From positions 62,001 to 126,000 of the forward strand of contig NZ_JABEPP010000006.1 of the NCBI RefSeq assembly GCF_013044135.1: a DNA stretch of 64,000 bases, in the 5' to 3' direction. Positions 29,970 through 38,763 of the stretch are shown here, in pieces. The notes beneath the pieces are model-generated. The model saw only the letters and a list, made by a program, of their open reading frames with translations. It was not told the DNA's origin and did not search any database. The translations under genes were made by a program, and so were the position numbers. The first letter of the stretch is position 1; each line of letters begins with the position of its first letter. Source of the DNA: Enterovirga aerilata. Lineage in GTDB: Bacteria > Pseudomonadota > Alphaproteobacteria > Rhizobiales > Beijerinckiaceae.

Positions 29970-32711
29970 ATGCGCGCCCTCCTGACGCTGATCGTCGGCG
30001 TTATCCTTGTTCTCGCCGCGGAGCCCGCCTGGGCCGCCTCGGACCGGAGAATCGCGCTCGTCGTCGGCAACTCGGCCTATCGCAAGTTCCCGTCGCTTCC
30101 GAACCCGAGGAACGACGCTGAGGACGTCAGTGCGGTTCTGAAGCGCGTCGGCTTCACGGTGCTCGGCGGCACGGACATGACGCGCGAGCAGATGCGGGAC
30201 AGCCTGCGGCAATTCGCCCGCGCCGCCCAGGACGCAGAGGCTGCCCTTGTCTTCTACGCCGGGCATGGCCTGCAGTACCGGGGCCGCAACTACCTCGTTC
30301 CCGTCGACGCCAAACTCGAGGACGAGTTCGATCTCGAATACGAGACGGTCCGGGTCGACGACGTGGTCGAGGAGCTGAACCGGGCCGACGGGCCGCGGAT
30401 CTTGGTGCTCGACGCCTGCCGCAACCTGCCGCTTTCGACCCGCAGCCGCGACCCCTTCTCCTCGACAGGTCTCGCGAAGCTCAGCGGGCGCGGCCTCATC
30501 GTCGCCTATGCGACGCAGGCGAACCAGGTCGCCTATGACGGCACCGGCCGGAACAGCATCTTCACGGGCGCCTTCATCAAGGCCCTGCCGGAGCCGGGGC
30601 TCGACGTCGCGCAGGTCTTCCAGCGCGTCAGCATGAACGTGGATCGGGTCACCGGCGGGCGGCAGACGCCGGAACTCTCGCTCTCCTATCCGGGCCAGTT
30701 CTACTTCAACAAGGGCGAGACCGAGCGCGAGGCGTGGCCACGGGCGCGGGCGAGCAACGACCCGCAGGTTCTGCGCGATTTCATCGCCAAATACCCCAAC
30801 AGCTTCCTGGTGGACGATGCCAGGGACCTGATCCAGCGCCTCGAGGCCCGAGCCCCTGCCAGGGCCGACGGCCCGGTCATCGCGCAGGCGGAGCGCAGCG
30901 TCACGGCCCAGGCCGAGCGCGGCGGCGCGCCGCAGCCGGAAAGGGCACCGACCCTCCAGCTCGCGCGTCGCCCGGAGGACCTCGCTTCCGCTCGCGCGCG
31001 GGAGGAGGCCGAGCGCCTCGCCTGGCAGCGCCTGCAGGAGGAGCAGGAGCGTCGCGCCGAGGCGCGCAGGCAGGCCGAGCGCGAGAGGCTGCTGGCGGAG
31101 GAGCAGGAGCGGCAGCGGCTTGCCCAGGAGGAGGAGCGGCGGCGTCAGGAGGCGCGTCGGGCCGAGCAGGAGCGGCAGGCCGAGGAGGCGCGGCAGAGGA
31201 AGCTCGCGGAGGAGCGGGCCGCGGCCGAGGCGCGTGAGCGCCAGCGCCTGGAGCGCGAGGCGCGGCTGGAGGAGGAGCGGCGGCGTCAGGAGGCGCGCCG
31301 GGCCGAGCAGGAACGGCAGGCCGAGGAGGCGCGGCAGAGGAAGCTGGCGGAGGAGCGGGCCGCGGCCGAAGCGCGCGAGCGCCAGCGCCTGGAGCGGGAG
31401 GCGCGGCTCGAGGAGGAGCGGCGGCAGGCGGAGGCGCGCAGGCTGGAGCAGGAGCGGCTGGCCGAGGAGGCTCGGCAGAGGAAGCTCTCGGAAGAGCGGG
31501 CCGCTGTGGAGGCGCGCGAGCGCCAGCGGCTGGAGCGGGAGGCGCGGCTCGAGGAGGAGCGTCGGCAGGTCGAGGCGCGCAGGCTCGAGCAGGAGCGGCA
31601 GGCGGAGGAGGCTCGGCAGAGGAAGCTCGCCGAAGAGCGGGCCGCGGCCGAGGCGCGCGAGCGCCAGCGTCTGGAGCGGGAAGCACGGGTGGAGGAAGAA
31701 CGGCGGCAGGCCGAGGCGCGCAGGCTGGAACAGGAGCGGCTGGCCGAGGAGGCGCGGCAGCGCAGGGTGGCGGAGGAGCGGGCCGCAGCAGAGGCGCGCG
31801 AGCGCCAGCGGCTGGCGGAGGAAGCCGCTCGCCGCGAAGACGAGCAACGGCGGGTCGAGGCCGCCCGGGCCGAGCAGGAGCGCCTGCGCCTTGCGGCGGC
31901 CGAGCAGGAGCGGATAAGGCTCGCGGCGGCCGAGCAGGCCGAGCGCGAGAGGCTCGCCTGGCAGCAATTGGAAGAGCAGCAGCGCCGCCGCGCGGCTGCC
32001 GCTCAGGCCGAGGCCAGCGCGCCGGTTGCGGCCGCCCCGGCGGTGCAGACGGCTGTGGCCGCGCCGGCAGACGGATCGGTCCAGACGACGCTCGACGCCC
32101 TGAAGGCCCCTCGCGCCGCTCCCTCGGCGGCTCTGGTGCCGAGCGCCGAAACAGGCGCGCCTCCGGGCGGGCAGAATCCGGCTCAGCTGCGGCTTGCATT
32201 GAACGACCCGACGCAGCCTCTCGCTGCCAGTCCGGCCCAGCCGAGCGCCTTTCCGAAGGCGGTCCTCGACCAGGACAGGCTCGTGCGCGAGACCAAGGCC
32301 GAGCTCGAACGCATCGGCTGCTACGACGACGAGCCGGACGGGACATGGGACAGGGATGCCCGCGACGCCCTGCGGCGGTTCGGCCGGCAGGTGAAGCTCT
32401 CCCCGATACCAACGGATCCGAGCCCGGAACTCCTCGAGGATCTCAAAGGACGTCCGGCGAATCTGTGCCCGCTGGAATGCGGGGCCGGCGAGCGCGTGCA
32501 AGGTGACCGCTGCGTCGCAATTGCCCGGCCCGAGACCAAGCCGGTGCGGCGCCGCGAGCCGAAGCCGCGCGCCGTCGCCCAGGAGCGGCGCACCCCCGCT
32601 CCGGAGCCGCGCGCCGTGCGGCCGCGTCTGGCGCCGGCCCAGGCGCCCGTCTCCACCGCGAGCGCGCCGAAACCGGCCGCTCCGCGGGCGATTATGGGCG
32701 TCGGGTTCTGA
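29970..32711 (+). CDS. Secreted caspase-like (peptidase C14) protein with 47-residue repeats
   Basis: 913 residues. The signal peptide MRALLTLIVGVILVLAAEPAWA precedes a caspase domain (about 25-235) with catalytic His99 in FYAGHGLQ and Cys150 in LDACRN. A segment with NDPQVLRDFIAKYPNSFLVDDAR follows, then a long charged coiled coil (about 330-680) built partly of 47-residue tandem repeats. Next come an Ala/Pro-rich linker, a peptidoglycan-binding-like segment RETKAELERIGCYDDEPDGTWDRDARDALRRFG (about 775-810), and a basic Pro-rich tail ending GVGF. This is an orthocaspase-type protease predicted to act in the periplasm. It borders the T6SS locus but is not a known T6SS component. Confidence 0.88.
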   Translation: MRALLTLIVGVILVLAAEPAWAASDRRIALVVGNSAYRKFPSLPNPRNDAEDVSAVLKRVGFTVLGGTDMTREQMRDSLRQFARAAQDAEAALVFYAGHGLQYRGRNYLVPVDAKLEDEFDLEYETVRVDDVVEELNRADGPRILVLDACRNLPLSTRSRDPFSSTGLAKLSGRGLIVAYATQANQVAYDGTGRNSIFTGAFIKALPEPGLDVAQVFQRVSMNVDRVTGGRQTPELSLSYPGQFYFNKGETEREAWPRARASNDPQVLRDFIAKYPNSFLVDDARDLIQRLEARAPARADGPVIAQAERSVTAQAERGGAPQPERAPTLQLARRPEDLASARAREEAERLAWQRLQEEQERRAEARRQAERERLLAEEQERQRLAQEEERRRQEARRAEQERQAEEARQRKLAEERAAAEARERQRLEREARLEEERRRQEARRAEQERQAEEARQRKLAEERAAAEARERQRLEREARLEEERRQAEARRLEQERLAEEARQRKLSEERAAVEARERQRLEREARLEEERRQVEARRLEQERQAEEARQRKLAEERAAAEARERQRLEREARVEEERRQAEARRLEQERLAEEARQRRVAEERAAAEARERQRLAEEAARREDEQRRVEAARAEQERLRLAAAEQERIRLAAAEQAERERLAWQQLEEQQRRRAAAAQAEASAPVAAAPAVQTAVAAPADGSVQTTLDALKAPRAAPSAALVPSAETGAPPGGQNPAQLRLALNDPTQPLAASPAQPSAFPKAVLDQDRLVRETKAELERIGCYDDEPDGTWDRDARDALRRFGRQVKLSPIPTDPSPELLEDLKGRPANLCPLECGAGERVQGDRCVAIARPETKPVRRREPKPRAVAQERRTPAPEPRAVRPRLAPAQAPVSTASAPKPAAPRAIMGVGF
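31149..31820 (+). repeat. 141-bp tandem repeats encoding a 47-residue coiled-coil unit
   Basis: Four complete in-frame units begin at 31149, 31290, 31431 and 31572, and a partial fifth begins at 31713. Each unit codes for EARRxEQERxAEEARQRK followed by an EERAAAEARERQRLEREAR core and EEERRxx. Units differ by a few substitutions, so copy number can change by recombination without a frameshift. Confidence 0.9.
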
Positions 32712-32732
32712 GCCCGGCCCGGCGGACGGACC

Positions 32733-32750
32733 CGATGTCTTCCGACATCG
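32733..32750. terminator. Hairpin between convergent genes, possible bidirectional terminator
   Basis: A perfect 7-bp stem CGATGTC / GACATCG with a TTCC tetraloop lies 22 nt after the caspase-like gene stop and before the end of the convergent secreted-protein gene. Position and stable tetraloop fit a terminator, although U-runs are short. Confidence 0.4.
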
Positions 32751-32817
32751 TCCGGGAAGCGGCCTGCCTTCGGCCGAGCGTGGGGCCGCCCGATCGGCTG
32801 GTTCCGAGCGGATATCC

Positions 32818-33261
32818 TCAGTAGTCGAACCGCGTTCCGCCGCGCGCCGTGACCTTCAGGAGGTCGCCGCAATTTCCGATCGGCGCGCCGGATGCTCCCG
32901 TGCAGGCGAGCACGTCGTTGACGAGGACCCGGCCGATCTCCGGGCAGGCCGCCCCGTTGAGATCGAAAGGCACGACCTTGGTCCGTTCAGGGCGGATATC
33001 CGGGAAGGTGAGGCCGATGCGGCGCGTGATCTGGCCGCCCCCATCGAAGATGAAGGTATCCAGGCGGAGCTCCTTTACCCCCTCCTGCGTGCGGTTCTCG
33101 ACCACGAAATAGGCCCGGCAGCCGCCGCTCCCCGGCTCGAGCTTGTTCAGCTCGAGCGTGATCGAGGGAGCGGCACGCTTCGGGTCGGGGGCGCCCTGAG
33201 CGAGCGCGGGGCCAGCCGAATGAGCGGCGAGAGCGAGCACGGCGATAAGGCGGGCGGTCAA
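32818..33261 (-). CDS. Small secreted hypothetical protein downstream of the clpV cluster
   Basis: 147 residues. A TTG start after GGAGAG gives MTARLIAVLALAAHSAGPALAQ, a Sec signal. The mature part is predicted all-beta (SITLELNKLE...CRAYFVVENRTQEGVKELRLDTFIFDGGG...LTFPDIRPERTKVVPFDLNG) with four Cys that could form two disulfides, like a small Ig-type domain. The family is not recognised. It is the last of three unassigned genes transcribed with the same orientation as clpV, so a T6SS-associated periplasmic role is possible but unproven. Confidence 0.7.
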   Translation of the reverse strand: MTARLIAVLALAAHSAGPALAQGAPDPKRAAPSITLELNKLEPGSGGCRAYFVVENRTQEGVKELRLDTFIFDGGGQITRRIGLTFPDIRPERTKVVPFDLNGAACPEIGRVLVNDVLACTGASGAPIGNCGDLLKVTARGGTRFDY

Positions 33262-33365
33262 GGCGAGGCTCTCCGGACAGAGACGGGAGGCTGGAAGAAC
33301 GGCGTGCTTCCTATCACGCGATATCTCGCGGCAGAACGCTGCGAGAGCAGAATCTGGGCGGGCAC

Positions 33366-33668
33366 TCAGCGCTGCCCGGCTTCGGGCTCGTCCTCGTAGC
33401 GGTAAAGCTGGCCCCACTCGGCCTGCCAGAGGTTGTCCGGGTCCATGACCACCATCGGAACCTTGAACTCGTTGGCGAGACGGACCGCTGACCGGAAAGC
33501 CTCCTTGAGCGGCAACTCGCCGCTGGAGAAATCCTTCGGCAGCCGCCCCTGAGACGCCGAGCGCGGGCATTCGATGATCCCGTATTGCTTCTCGCCCTCC
33601 CGCCCCAGCACCAGGGTCATGGCGTCCTCGGCCCGCTCGTCCACCTGCTCGAAACGATTGCTGGTCAT
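33366..33668 (-). CDS. Small acidic hypothetical protein, possible immunity/adaptor
   Basis: 100 residues from MTSNRFEQVDERAEDAM, acidic, with no signal or membrane helix. The conserved-looking core has AMTLVLGREGEKQYGIIECP and PLKEAFRSAVRLANEFKVPMVVMDPDNLWQAEWGQLYRYED, suggesting a small alpha/beta fold. A GGCGGGA sequence precedes this ATG; an in-frame ATG at 33806 would add 46 low-complexity residues. It lies between the 308-residue membrane-helix protein and a secreted protein, all oriented as clpV. An immunity or chaperone role for the upstream gene is only an inference from position. Confidence 0.6.
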   Translation of the reverse strand: MTSNRFEQVDERAEDAMTLVLGREGEKQYGIIECPRSASQGRLPKDFSSGELPLKEAFRSAVRLANEFKVPMVVMDPDNLWQAEWGQLYRYEDEPEAGQR

Positions 33669-33881
33669 GGTCCCGCCTTTCGGTACCTCACCCTGTGCGG
33701 GCGAGCTCGCTTCAGCCGCCTCTTGGTCCTCGACAGCGCCTTGCCCGCCGGAGAGAGACAGGGCCTTCGCCTCGGCCGAGACGATTGCCGGCCCGTTCTC
33801 TTCCACTGGATCGCTTCTGGCACGGATGGAAACGCTGCCATAGCCGTAGATCCCCGCGCCGCGGCGGCGAACGCGCCTGGC

Positions 33882-34808
33882 TCAGCGGCTCTGCCACTCG
33901 CTGCCGAGATCCGCGATCGATTCCCAGGTGTCCATGGCGGCGAAAACAACCGGCAGGCCCTTGGTGGCGACCCGCGCCGCCGGCGCCGCCGTGGCGCGCA
34001 GCCCGGTGCTCGCCATCCGGGCCTGGTTTTGAGCGATCCTCCGCTCCAGCGATTTCCGGTATTTTGAGCGCGTCGCCTTCTCCAGGCTGGCGGAGAGGCT
34101 GCGCACCTTGCCGACGGCTTCCTGGAAGAGCTGCTCCTGGACCGTCAGCGCTGCGGCCGCCTTCTCGGCGCCGCGGTTCGCGCCCTCCTTTGCAAGCTCT
34201 TTGCCCTCGTCCCAGGCGACAACCCCGACATCCTTGCCCTCGGCGACGTTCTTGGCCGCGGACTTGGTCAGGCTGAACACAAGCGAAATCCCGCCGGCGG
34301 TCGCCGCGAGCGTCACCCCGCCTACGGCCGCCGCGCCGATTGGCGCCCAGGCGAGGAAAAGGCAGCTCCCTGCCTTCACGGCTGCCAGCGTGTTGATGGA
34401 GAAGCGCAGGCGGTTGTCGATGGCCGTGTTGATGGTGCGCGCGGCGGTGAAGTAGTTCTGCACCTCGGCCAGCGCTCGCGCCTTCTCCTTCTCGAGCACC
34501 TCGAGACAGCCGGCTACCTGGGCCGGGCCCTTGCCCGACTGCTCCAGGATGTCGGCGACGTATTTCCGTGCGAAGCGGTCTCGCTGGCTCTCGATCGCAC
34601 GCATGTCCTGCTCGACGCTGGCGAAGCCCCCTTCGCCCGTGCAGGCCATGATCAGCGCGTTCATGATCCCGTTATCGGAGAAGCGCCCGAGCTTCACGCT
34701 CGTGCCGAGCGCGGCCGCTTTCGCGTAAGCTACGCTGTTCGCGAATCCGACCATTCGCCTGAGATCGTAGGCGGCGACGTTGTGCCTTTTTCCCCCGCTC
34801 TGCGCCAT
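33882..34808 (-). CDS. Unrecognised protein with a hydrophobic hairpin, T6SS effector candidate
   Basis: 308 residues, no export signal. The N-terminal ~140 residues are helical and charged (ARKYVADILEQSGKGPAQVAGCLEVLEKEKARALAEVQNYFTAARTI). A 35-residue hydrophobic, Gly/Ala-rich segment (about 145-180, around APIGAAAVGGVTLAATAGG) looks like a helical hairpin or glycine zipper. The C-terminus is basic and helical (SLEKATRSKYRKSLERRIAQNQARM). It starts 37 nt after clpV on the same strand. A soluble protein with a central hydrophobic hairpin fits a pore-forming effector or a membrane-associated accessory factor. No family is recognised. Confidence 0.65.
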   Translation of the reverse strand: MAQSGGKRHNVAAYDLRRMVGFANSVAYAKAAALGTSVKLGRFSDNGIMNALIMACTGEGGFASVEQDMRAIESQRDRFARKYVADILEQSGKGPAQVAGCLEVLEKEKARALAEVQNYFTAARTINTAIDNRLRFSINTLAAVKAGSCLFLAWAPIGAAAVGGVTLAATAGGISLVFSLTKSAAKNVAEGKDVGVVAWDEGKELAKEGANRGAEKAAAALTVQEQLFQEAVGKVRSLSASLEKATRSKYRKSLERRIAQNQARMASTGLRATAAPAARVATKGLPVVFAAMDTWESIADLGSEWQSR

Positions 34809-34845
34809 TTCAGTCCCCAGTTCGATGGTTGATGCGGTTCGCGGA

Positions 34846-37692
34846 TCAGGCGGGGCTGGGCGCGTCCGGCCGAGGCTCGTCGACCGGGAAGGCCGGTAGG
34901 TCTTTGCCGAGAGGGCCCGCAATGGCAGCACCGTCCGGCAGCTCTCCCGTTCTGTCGGAGTCGTCATTCCCTGGAGCGGGCTCCGAAGACGAGGAGATCG
35001 GCTCCGGATCCGTCGACGATCGCCACGAATAGGCGAAGTGGCCGTCCCTGACGGTGACGCGCGCTTCCGTCAGCTCCTCCTTGGCGAGCGAACGATTCAG
35101 GAATTCGCGCGACAGTGCGGGCAGCAGCGTGTTCGTGATGATGTTGTCGATCATCCGGCCGCCGGAATCCGGGTCGTTGCAGAGCGACACGATGTGATCG
35201 ACGACCGCATCGTCGTAGACGAAGTCGGCATCGTGGTTCTCGCGGATGCGGCGCCGGATGCGGTCGAGCTGCAACCGGACGATGCCGCCGAGCATCGAGG
35301 GCGAGAGCGGGAAATAGGGTATCGTCACGATGCGCCCGAGGAGCGCGGCCGGGAAGACCTTGAGGAGGTCGGGCCGGAGGGCTTGCGCCAGGGCGTCGGG
35401 GTCGTTGCGGTAGCTCGGGTCTCGCGACAGGTGCATGATCAGATCGGTCCCGACATTGGAGGTCAGGATGATCAGGGTGTTCTTGAAATCGATCCGCCGC
35501 CCGGTCCCATCCTCCATCACGCCCTTGTCGAAGACCTGGAAGAAGATCTCGTGGACGTCCGGATGCGCCTTCTCGACCTCGTCGAGCAGGATCACGCTGT
35601 AGGGCTTCCGCCGCACCGCCTCCGTGAGCCGTCCGCCCTCGCCGTAGCCGACATAGCCCGGAGGCGCGCCCTTGAGCGTCGAGACGGTATGCGCCTCCTG
35701 GAACTCGCTCATGTTGATGGTGATCATGTTCTGCTCGCCGCCATAGAGCGCTTCGGCGAGGGCGAGCGCGGTCTCCGTCTTGCCGACGCCCGAGGGCCCG
35801 ACCAGCATGAAGACGCCGATGGGCTTGTTCGGATTGTCGAGCTTGGCGCGGTTCGTCTCGATACGCTTAGCGATCATCGACAGCCCGTGCGACTGGCCGA
35901 CGACGCGCCGGTTCAGGGTCTCCGGCAGGCGCAGGACGTTCTCGATTTCGTCCTTGACCATCCGGCCGACCGGAATCCCCGTCCAGTCGGAGACCACGGA
36001 GGCGATCGCCTGCTCGTCCACATGGGCGTAGATCATCCGCCGCTCGGGATCGATCTCCTCCAGCGCGGTCGACCGCTCCTTCAGGGCCGCGCGCACGTCC
36101 TCGGCCCCGTTCGGGACTGCCGCATCGGGCTGGCCCGAGCCATTCGGCTGCCCGGCCGCCTTGGCGATCGCCTCCCGCAGCGAGCGGATCTCGTCGACGA
36201 TCGCGGTCTCGGCCTGCCACTCCGTCTCGAGCTTGGCGAGCTTCGCTTCGAGATTGGCGATCTCGCCTTCGAGCTCGGCGATGCGCTCCTCGTCTCCGAC
36301 GCCGAGATCGCGGTCCTTGATGAGCGCCTCCCGCTCGCCCTGGCGGGACGAGATCGCGACGCGCGTGTCCTCGATCGCGGCCGGGATTGCCGTCTGGCTG
36401 ATCGCGACGCGGGCGCAGGCCGTATCCAGCAGGCTCACCGCCTTGTCCGGTAGCTGGCGCGCGGGGATGTAGCGGGAGGAAAGCGTCACAGCGGCCACGA
36501 TCGCCGCATCCGAGATGCGGACCTTGTGATGCTTCTCCATTTGGCCGGTCAGCCCGCGGAGCATGTCGCAGGCGGTCTCGATCGAGGGCTCGTCGACCTG
36601 GATGGGTTGGAAACGCCGCGCGAGCGCCGGGTCCTTCTCGAAATAGAGCCGGTACTCGGCCCAGGTCGTGGCGGCGATCGTCTTCAGGGTGCCGCGGGCA
36701 AGCGCCGGCTTCAGGAGATTGGCCGCGTCGCCCGTCCCGGCCTGGCCGCCGGCTCCGATGAGCGTATGCGCCTCGTCGATGAAGAGGATGATGGGGATCG
36801 GCGAGGACTGGACCTCGTCGATCACCGAACGGAGCCGCTGCTCGAACTCGCCCTTCATGGAGGCGCCGGCCTGCATAAGCCCGATATCGAGGGCGCAAAG
36901 GCGCACCCCCTTGAGGGCCTGCGGGACGTTCCCGGCCGCGATGCGCTGCGCGAAGCCTTCCACGACGGCCGTCTTGCCGACGCCGGCTTCGCCCGTCAGG
37001 ATCGGGTTGTTCTGCCGCCGCCGCATCAGCACGTCGATGAGCTGGCGGATTTCCTCGTCGCGGCCGCGAATGGGATCCATGTCCCCCGAGGCGGCTCGGG
37101 CGGTCAGGTCCTGCGAGAAGCGGTCGAGCGCCGTCTGTCCTTTCTGGCCGGCGGCCTCCGCGCCGGGCGTGCCGGCCGCGATCGCGCCGGACCCGTCCAT
37201 GGGGCGCAGGTTCTCCTCGTCCGACTTCGACCAGATCCCGCGATGCTCGGTCGCGAGTGCATCGACTGGGATCTTCGAGAATTCCTGGCTGGTATTGACC
37301 AGCGCGCGCTTCAGCTCGTTCGATTTCAGGATGGCGACCAGGATGTGGCCCGACCTGATCTGCGTCTCGCCGAAGAAGAGCGTGGCGTAATGCCAACCTC
37401 GGTCGAGCATATCGACGACGGTGTTCGAGATGCCGGGCATCTCGGTCTCGTTCTTGCGGAAACCGTCCACCACCCGAGCGATGTCGGAGAGGAGCTTGCC
37501 GCGATCGAGCTTGAACCGGTCCGCCGTCAGGGACAGGTCGGCGTCGTTCTTCTGCAGAAGATGGAAGAGCCAGTGCGCGAGTTCGACGTTGCGGTTGCCG
37601 GCGCTCTTCGCATGCCGGAGCGCCTGGATGAAGGCTTCGTAGCCGATCCGGTTCAGCTTCCCCGTGACCGTCTCGAGACTGATATCGGCCAT
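34846..37692 (-). CDS. clpV: T6SS sheath-recycling ATPase ClpV (TssH)
   Basis: A 948-residue AAA+ unfoldase that disassembles the contracted TssBC sheath. The N-domain starts MADISLETVTGKLNRIGYEAFIQAL. AAA-1 has Walker A GEAGVGKTA (about residue 230) and Walker B IILFIDEAHTL. A ClpB-type middle coiled coil (about 430-500) contains a Gly/Pro/Asn-rich insertion. AAA-2 has GPSGVGKTE and ILLDEVEKAHPDVHEIFFQVFDKG. After the D2 small domain a ~60-residue acidic Ser/Pro/Asp-rich tail extends to the stop, which is unusual. It lies 20 nt after tssG. Confidence 0.97.
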   Translation of the reverse strand: MADISLETVTGKLNRIGYEAFIQALRHAKSAGNRNVELAHWLFHLLQKNDADLSLTADRFKLDRGKLLSDIARVVDGFRKNETEMPGISNTVVDMLDRGWHYATLFFGETQIRSGHILVAILKSNELKRALVNTSQEFSKIPVDALATEHRGIWSKSDEENLRPMDGSGAIAAGTPGAEAAGQKGQTALDRFSQDLTARAASGDMDPIRGRDEEIRQLIDVLMRRRQNNPILTGEAGVGKTAVVEGFAQRIAAGNVPQALKGVRLCALDIGLMQAGASMKGEFEQRLRSVIDEVQSSPIPIILFIDEAHTLIGAGGQAGTGDAANLLKPALARGTLKTIAATTWAEYRLYFEKDPALARRFQPIQVDEPSIETACDMLRGLTGQMEKHHKVRISDAAIVAAVTLSSRYIPARQLPDKAVSLLDTACARVAISQTAIPAAIEDTRVAISSRQGEREALIKDRDLGVGDEERIAELEGEIANLEAKLAKLETEWQAETAIVDEIRSLREAIAKAAGQPNGSGQPDAAVPNGAEDVRAALKERSTALEEIDPERRMIYAHVDEQAIASVVSDWTGIPVGRMVKDEIENVLRLPETLNRRVVGQSHGLSMIAKRIETNRAKLDNPNKPIGVFMLVGPSGVGKTETALALAEALYGGEQNMITINMSEFQEAHTVSTLKGAPPGYVGYGEGGRLTEAVRRKPYSVILLDEVEKAHPDVHEIFFQVFDKGVMEDGTGRRIDFKNTLIILTSNVGTDLIMHLSRDPSYRNDPDALAQALRPDLLKVFPAALLGRIVTIPYFPLSPSMLGGIVRLQLDRIRRRIRENHDADFVYDDAVVDHIVSLCNDPDSGGRMIDNIITNTLLPALSREFLNRSLAKEELTEARVTVRDGHFAYSWRSSTDPEPISSSSEPAPGNDDSDRTGELPDGAAIAGPLGKDLPAFPVDEPRPDAPSPA

Positions 37693-37712
37693 CGCCACCC
37701 CCTGTTGTCGGC

Positions 37713-38726
37713 TCAGGCTCGCGCCCGGCGTGCCTCGGCGATCCGTTCGGCAGGGCTGAAGCGCGCGTCGCGCCGGAAGCCTTCGCCGGGAGCGCTCTCC
37801 TTCTGAAGCCAGGTCGTGTAGCCCAGCCTGCCGAAGCTCCCCAGGCAGACTGACTTCACCTCCCGGGACGGCAGCGCGAGCTCGAGATCCCAATCGAGCT
37901 CGTGGCCGAGATAGAAGAATACGAGATCGGCGACGGGTTCGCACCTGTCTCCACTCGGCAGGAAGCGCTCGTAATCTGCCATGTTCTTGGTCACGATGCG
38001 CAGCCGGATCTTGTCCTCGACGCTGAAGACGCTCGCCCCGACCAGGAGATCGATGCCGAGGCGCGCATGTTTCTGGCCGAGGCGGGTGCGGTCGGCCGGG
38101 TCGAAGGGCAGGTAGGCGCCGACGAATTCCTCGATCTCGACATCGACCCTGAAGAGGCCTGCGATCGCGTTCTGGAGCCGGGTGGCGGATTTCGCCTTCG
38201 GGGCAAGCAGGCCCGCATAGGCGAGCTTCGCCGCGTCCGGCACCGAGTCCAGGTCGCGATAGACGGCCGAGCCGAGCCCGACCGCGCTGCCGACATAGGC
38301 CGAGAAGCGATCGAGATCCGGCCGGTCGTGCTGGGCGATGGGGCGGGAATCCGCCCAGGCGCGGAAGAAGAGCTGCAGGAAGCGGTTGTTGAAGAGGTCG
38401 AGGAAGCGCGGAAAGGCGTCGTCGCGTGCGAGCCACCAGCCATAGGCCTCGCTCGTGGTGGCGAGCGGGAGTGGTCCCTGCGGCCCGAGCAGCCCCAGGA
38501 ACTTGACGAAGAGCCGGATGCGGCCCTCGCGATCCTGGTCGACGCGGCTGATATTGGACGGGGGAAAATCGAGGAACGGATCCTCCCCGAGCGCCACGTA
38601 TTCGTCGCGGATCGAGGCGCTGTCGCCGATCCGCGGCCGCCCGGGGAAGCTGCGCTCGATCGCGCGCAGGGTCGCGAATAGGTCGTGGGCCCAGGGCTCG
38701 CGCTCGAGATCGACGCGCAGCGTCAC
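37713..38726 (-). CDS. tssG: T6SS baseplate protein TssG
   Basis: A 337-residue wedge component of the T6SS baseplate, acting with TssE, TssF and TssK. The N-terminal region shows REPWAHDLFATLRAIERSFPGRPRIGDSASIRDEYVALGEDPFLDFPPSNIS; then FVKFLGLLGPQGPLPLATTSEAYGWW, the TssG hallmark (GLxGxxGPLPxxyTE), and HDRPDLDRFSAYVGSAVGLG. A GTG start 38 nt after tssF gives the family N-terminus; upstream sequence overlaps tssF. Confidence 0.95.
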   Translation of the reverse strand: MTLRVDLEREPWAHDLFATLRAIERSFPGRPRIGDSASIRDEYVALGEDPFLDFPPSNISRVDQDREGRIRLFVKFLGLLGPQGPLPLATTSEAYGWWLARDDAFPRFLDLFNNRFLQLFFRAWADSRPIAQHDRPDLDRFSAYVGSAVGLGSAVYRDLDSVPDAAKLAYAGLLAPKAKSATRLQNAIAGLFRVDVEIEEFVGAYLPFDPADRTRLGQKHARLGIDLLVGASVFSVEDKIRLRIVTKNMADYERFLPSGDRCEPVADLVFFYLGHELDWDLELALPSREVKSVCLGSFGRLGYTTWLQKESAPGEGFRRDARFSPAERIAEARRARA

Positions 38727-38763
38727 GGCCGCACCTCTGCGCGGGCGGAGACTGAAATCGCGG

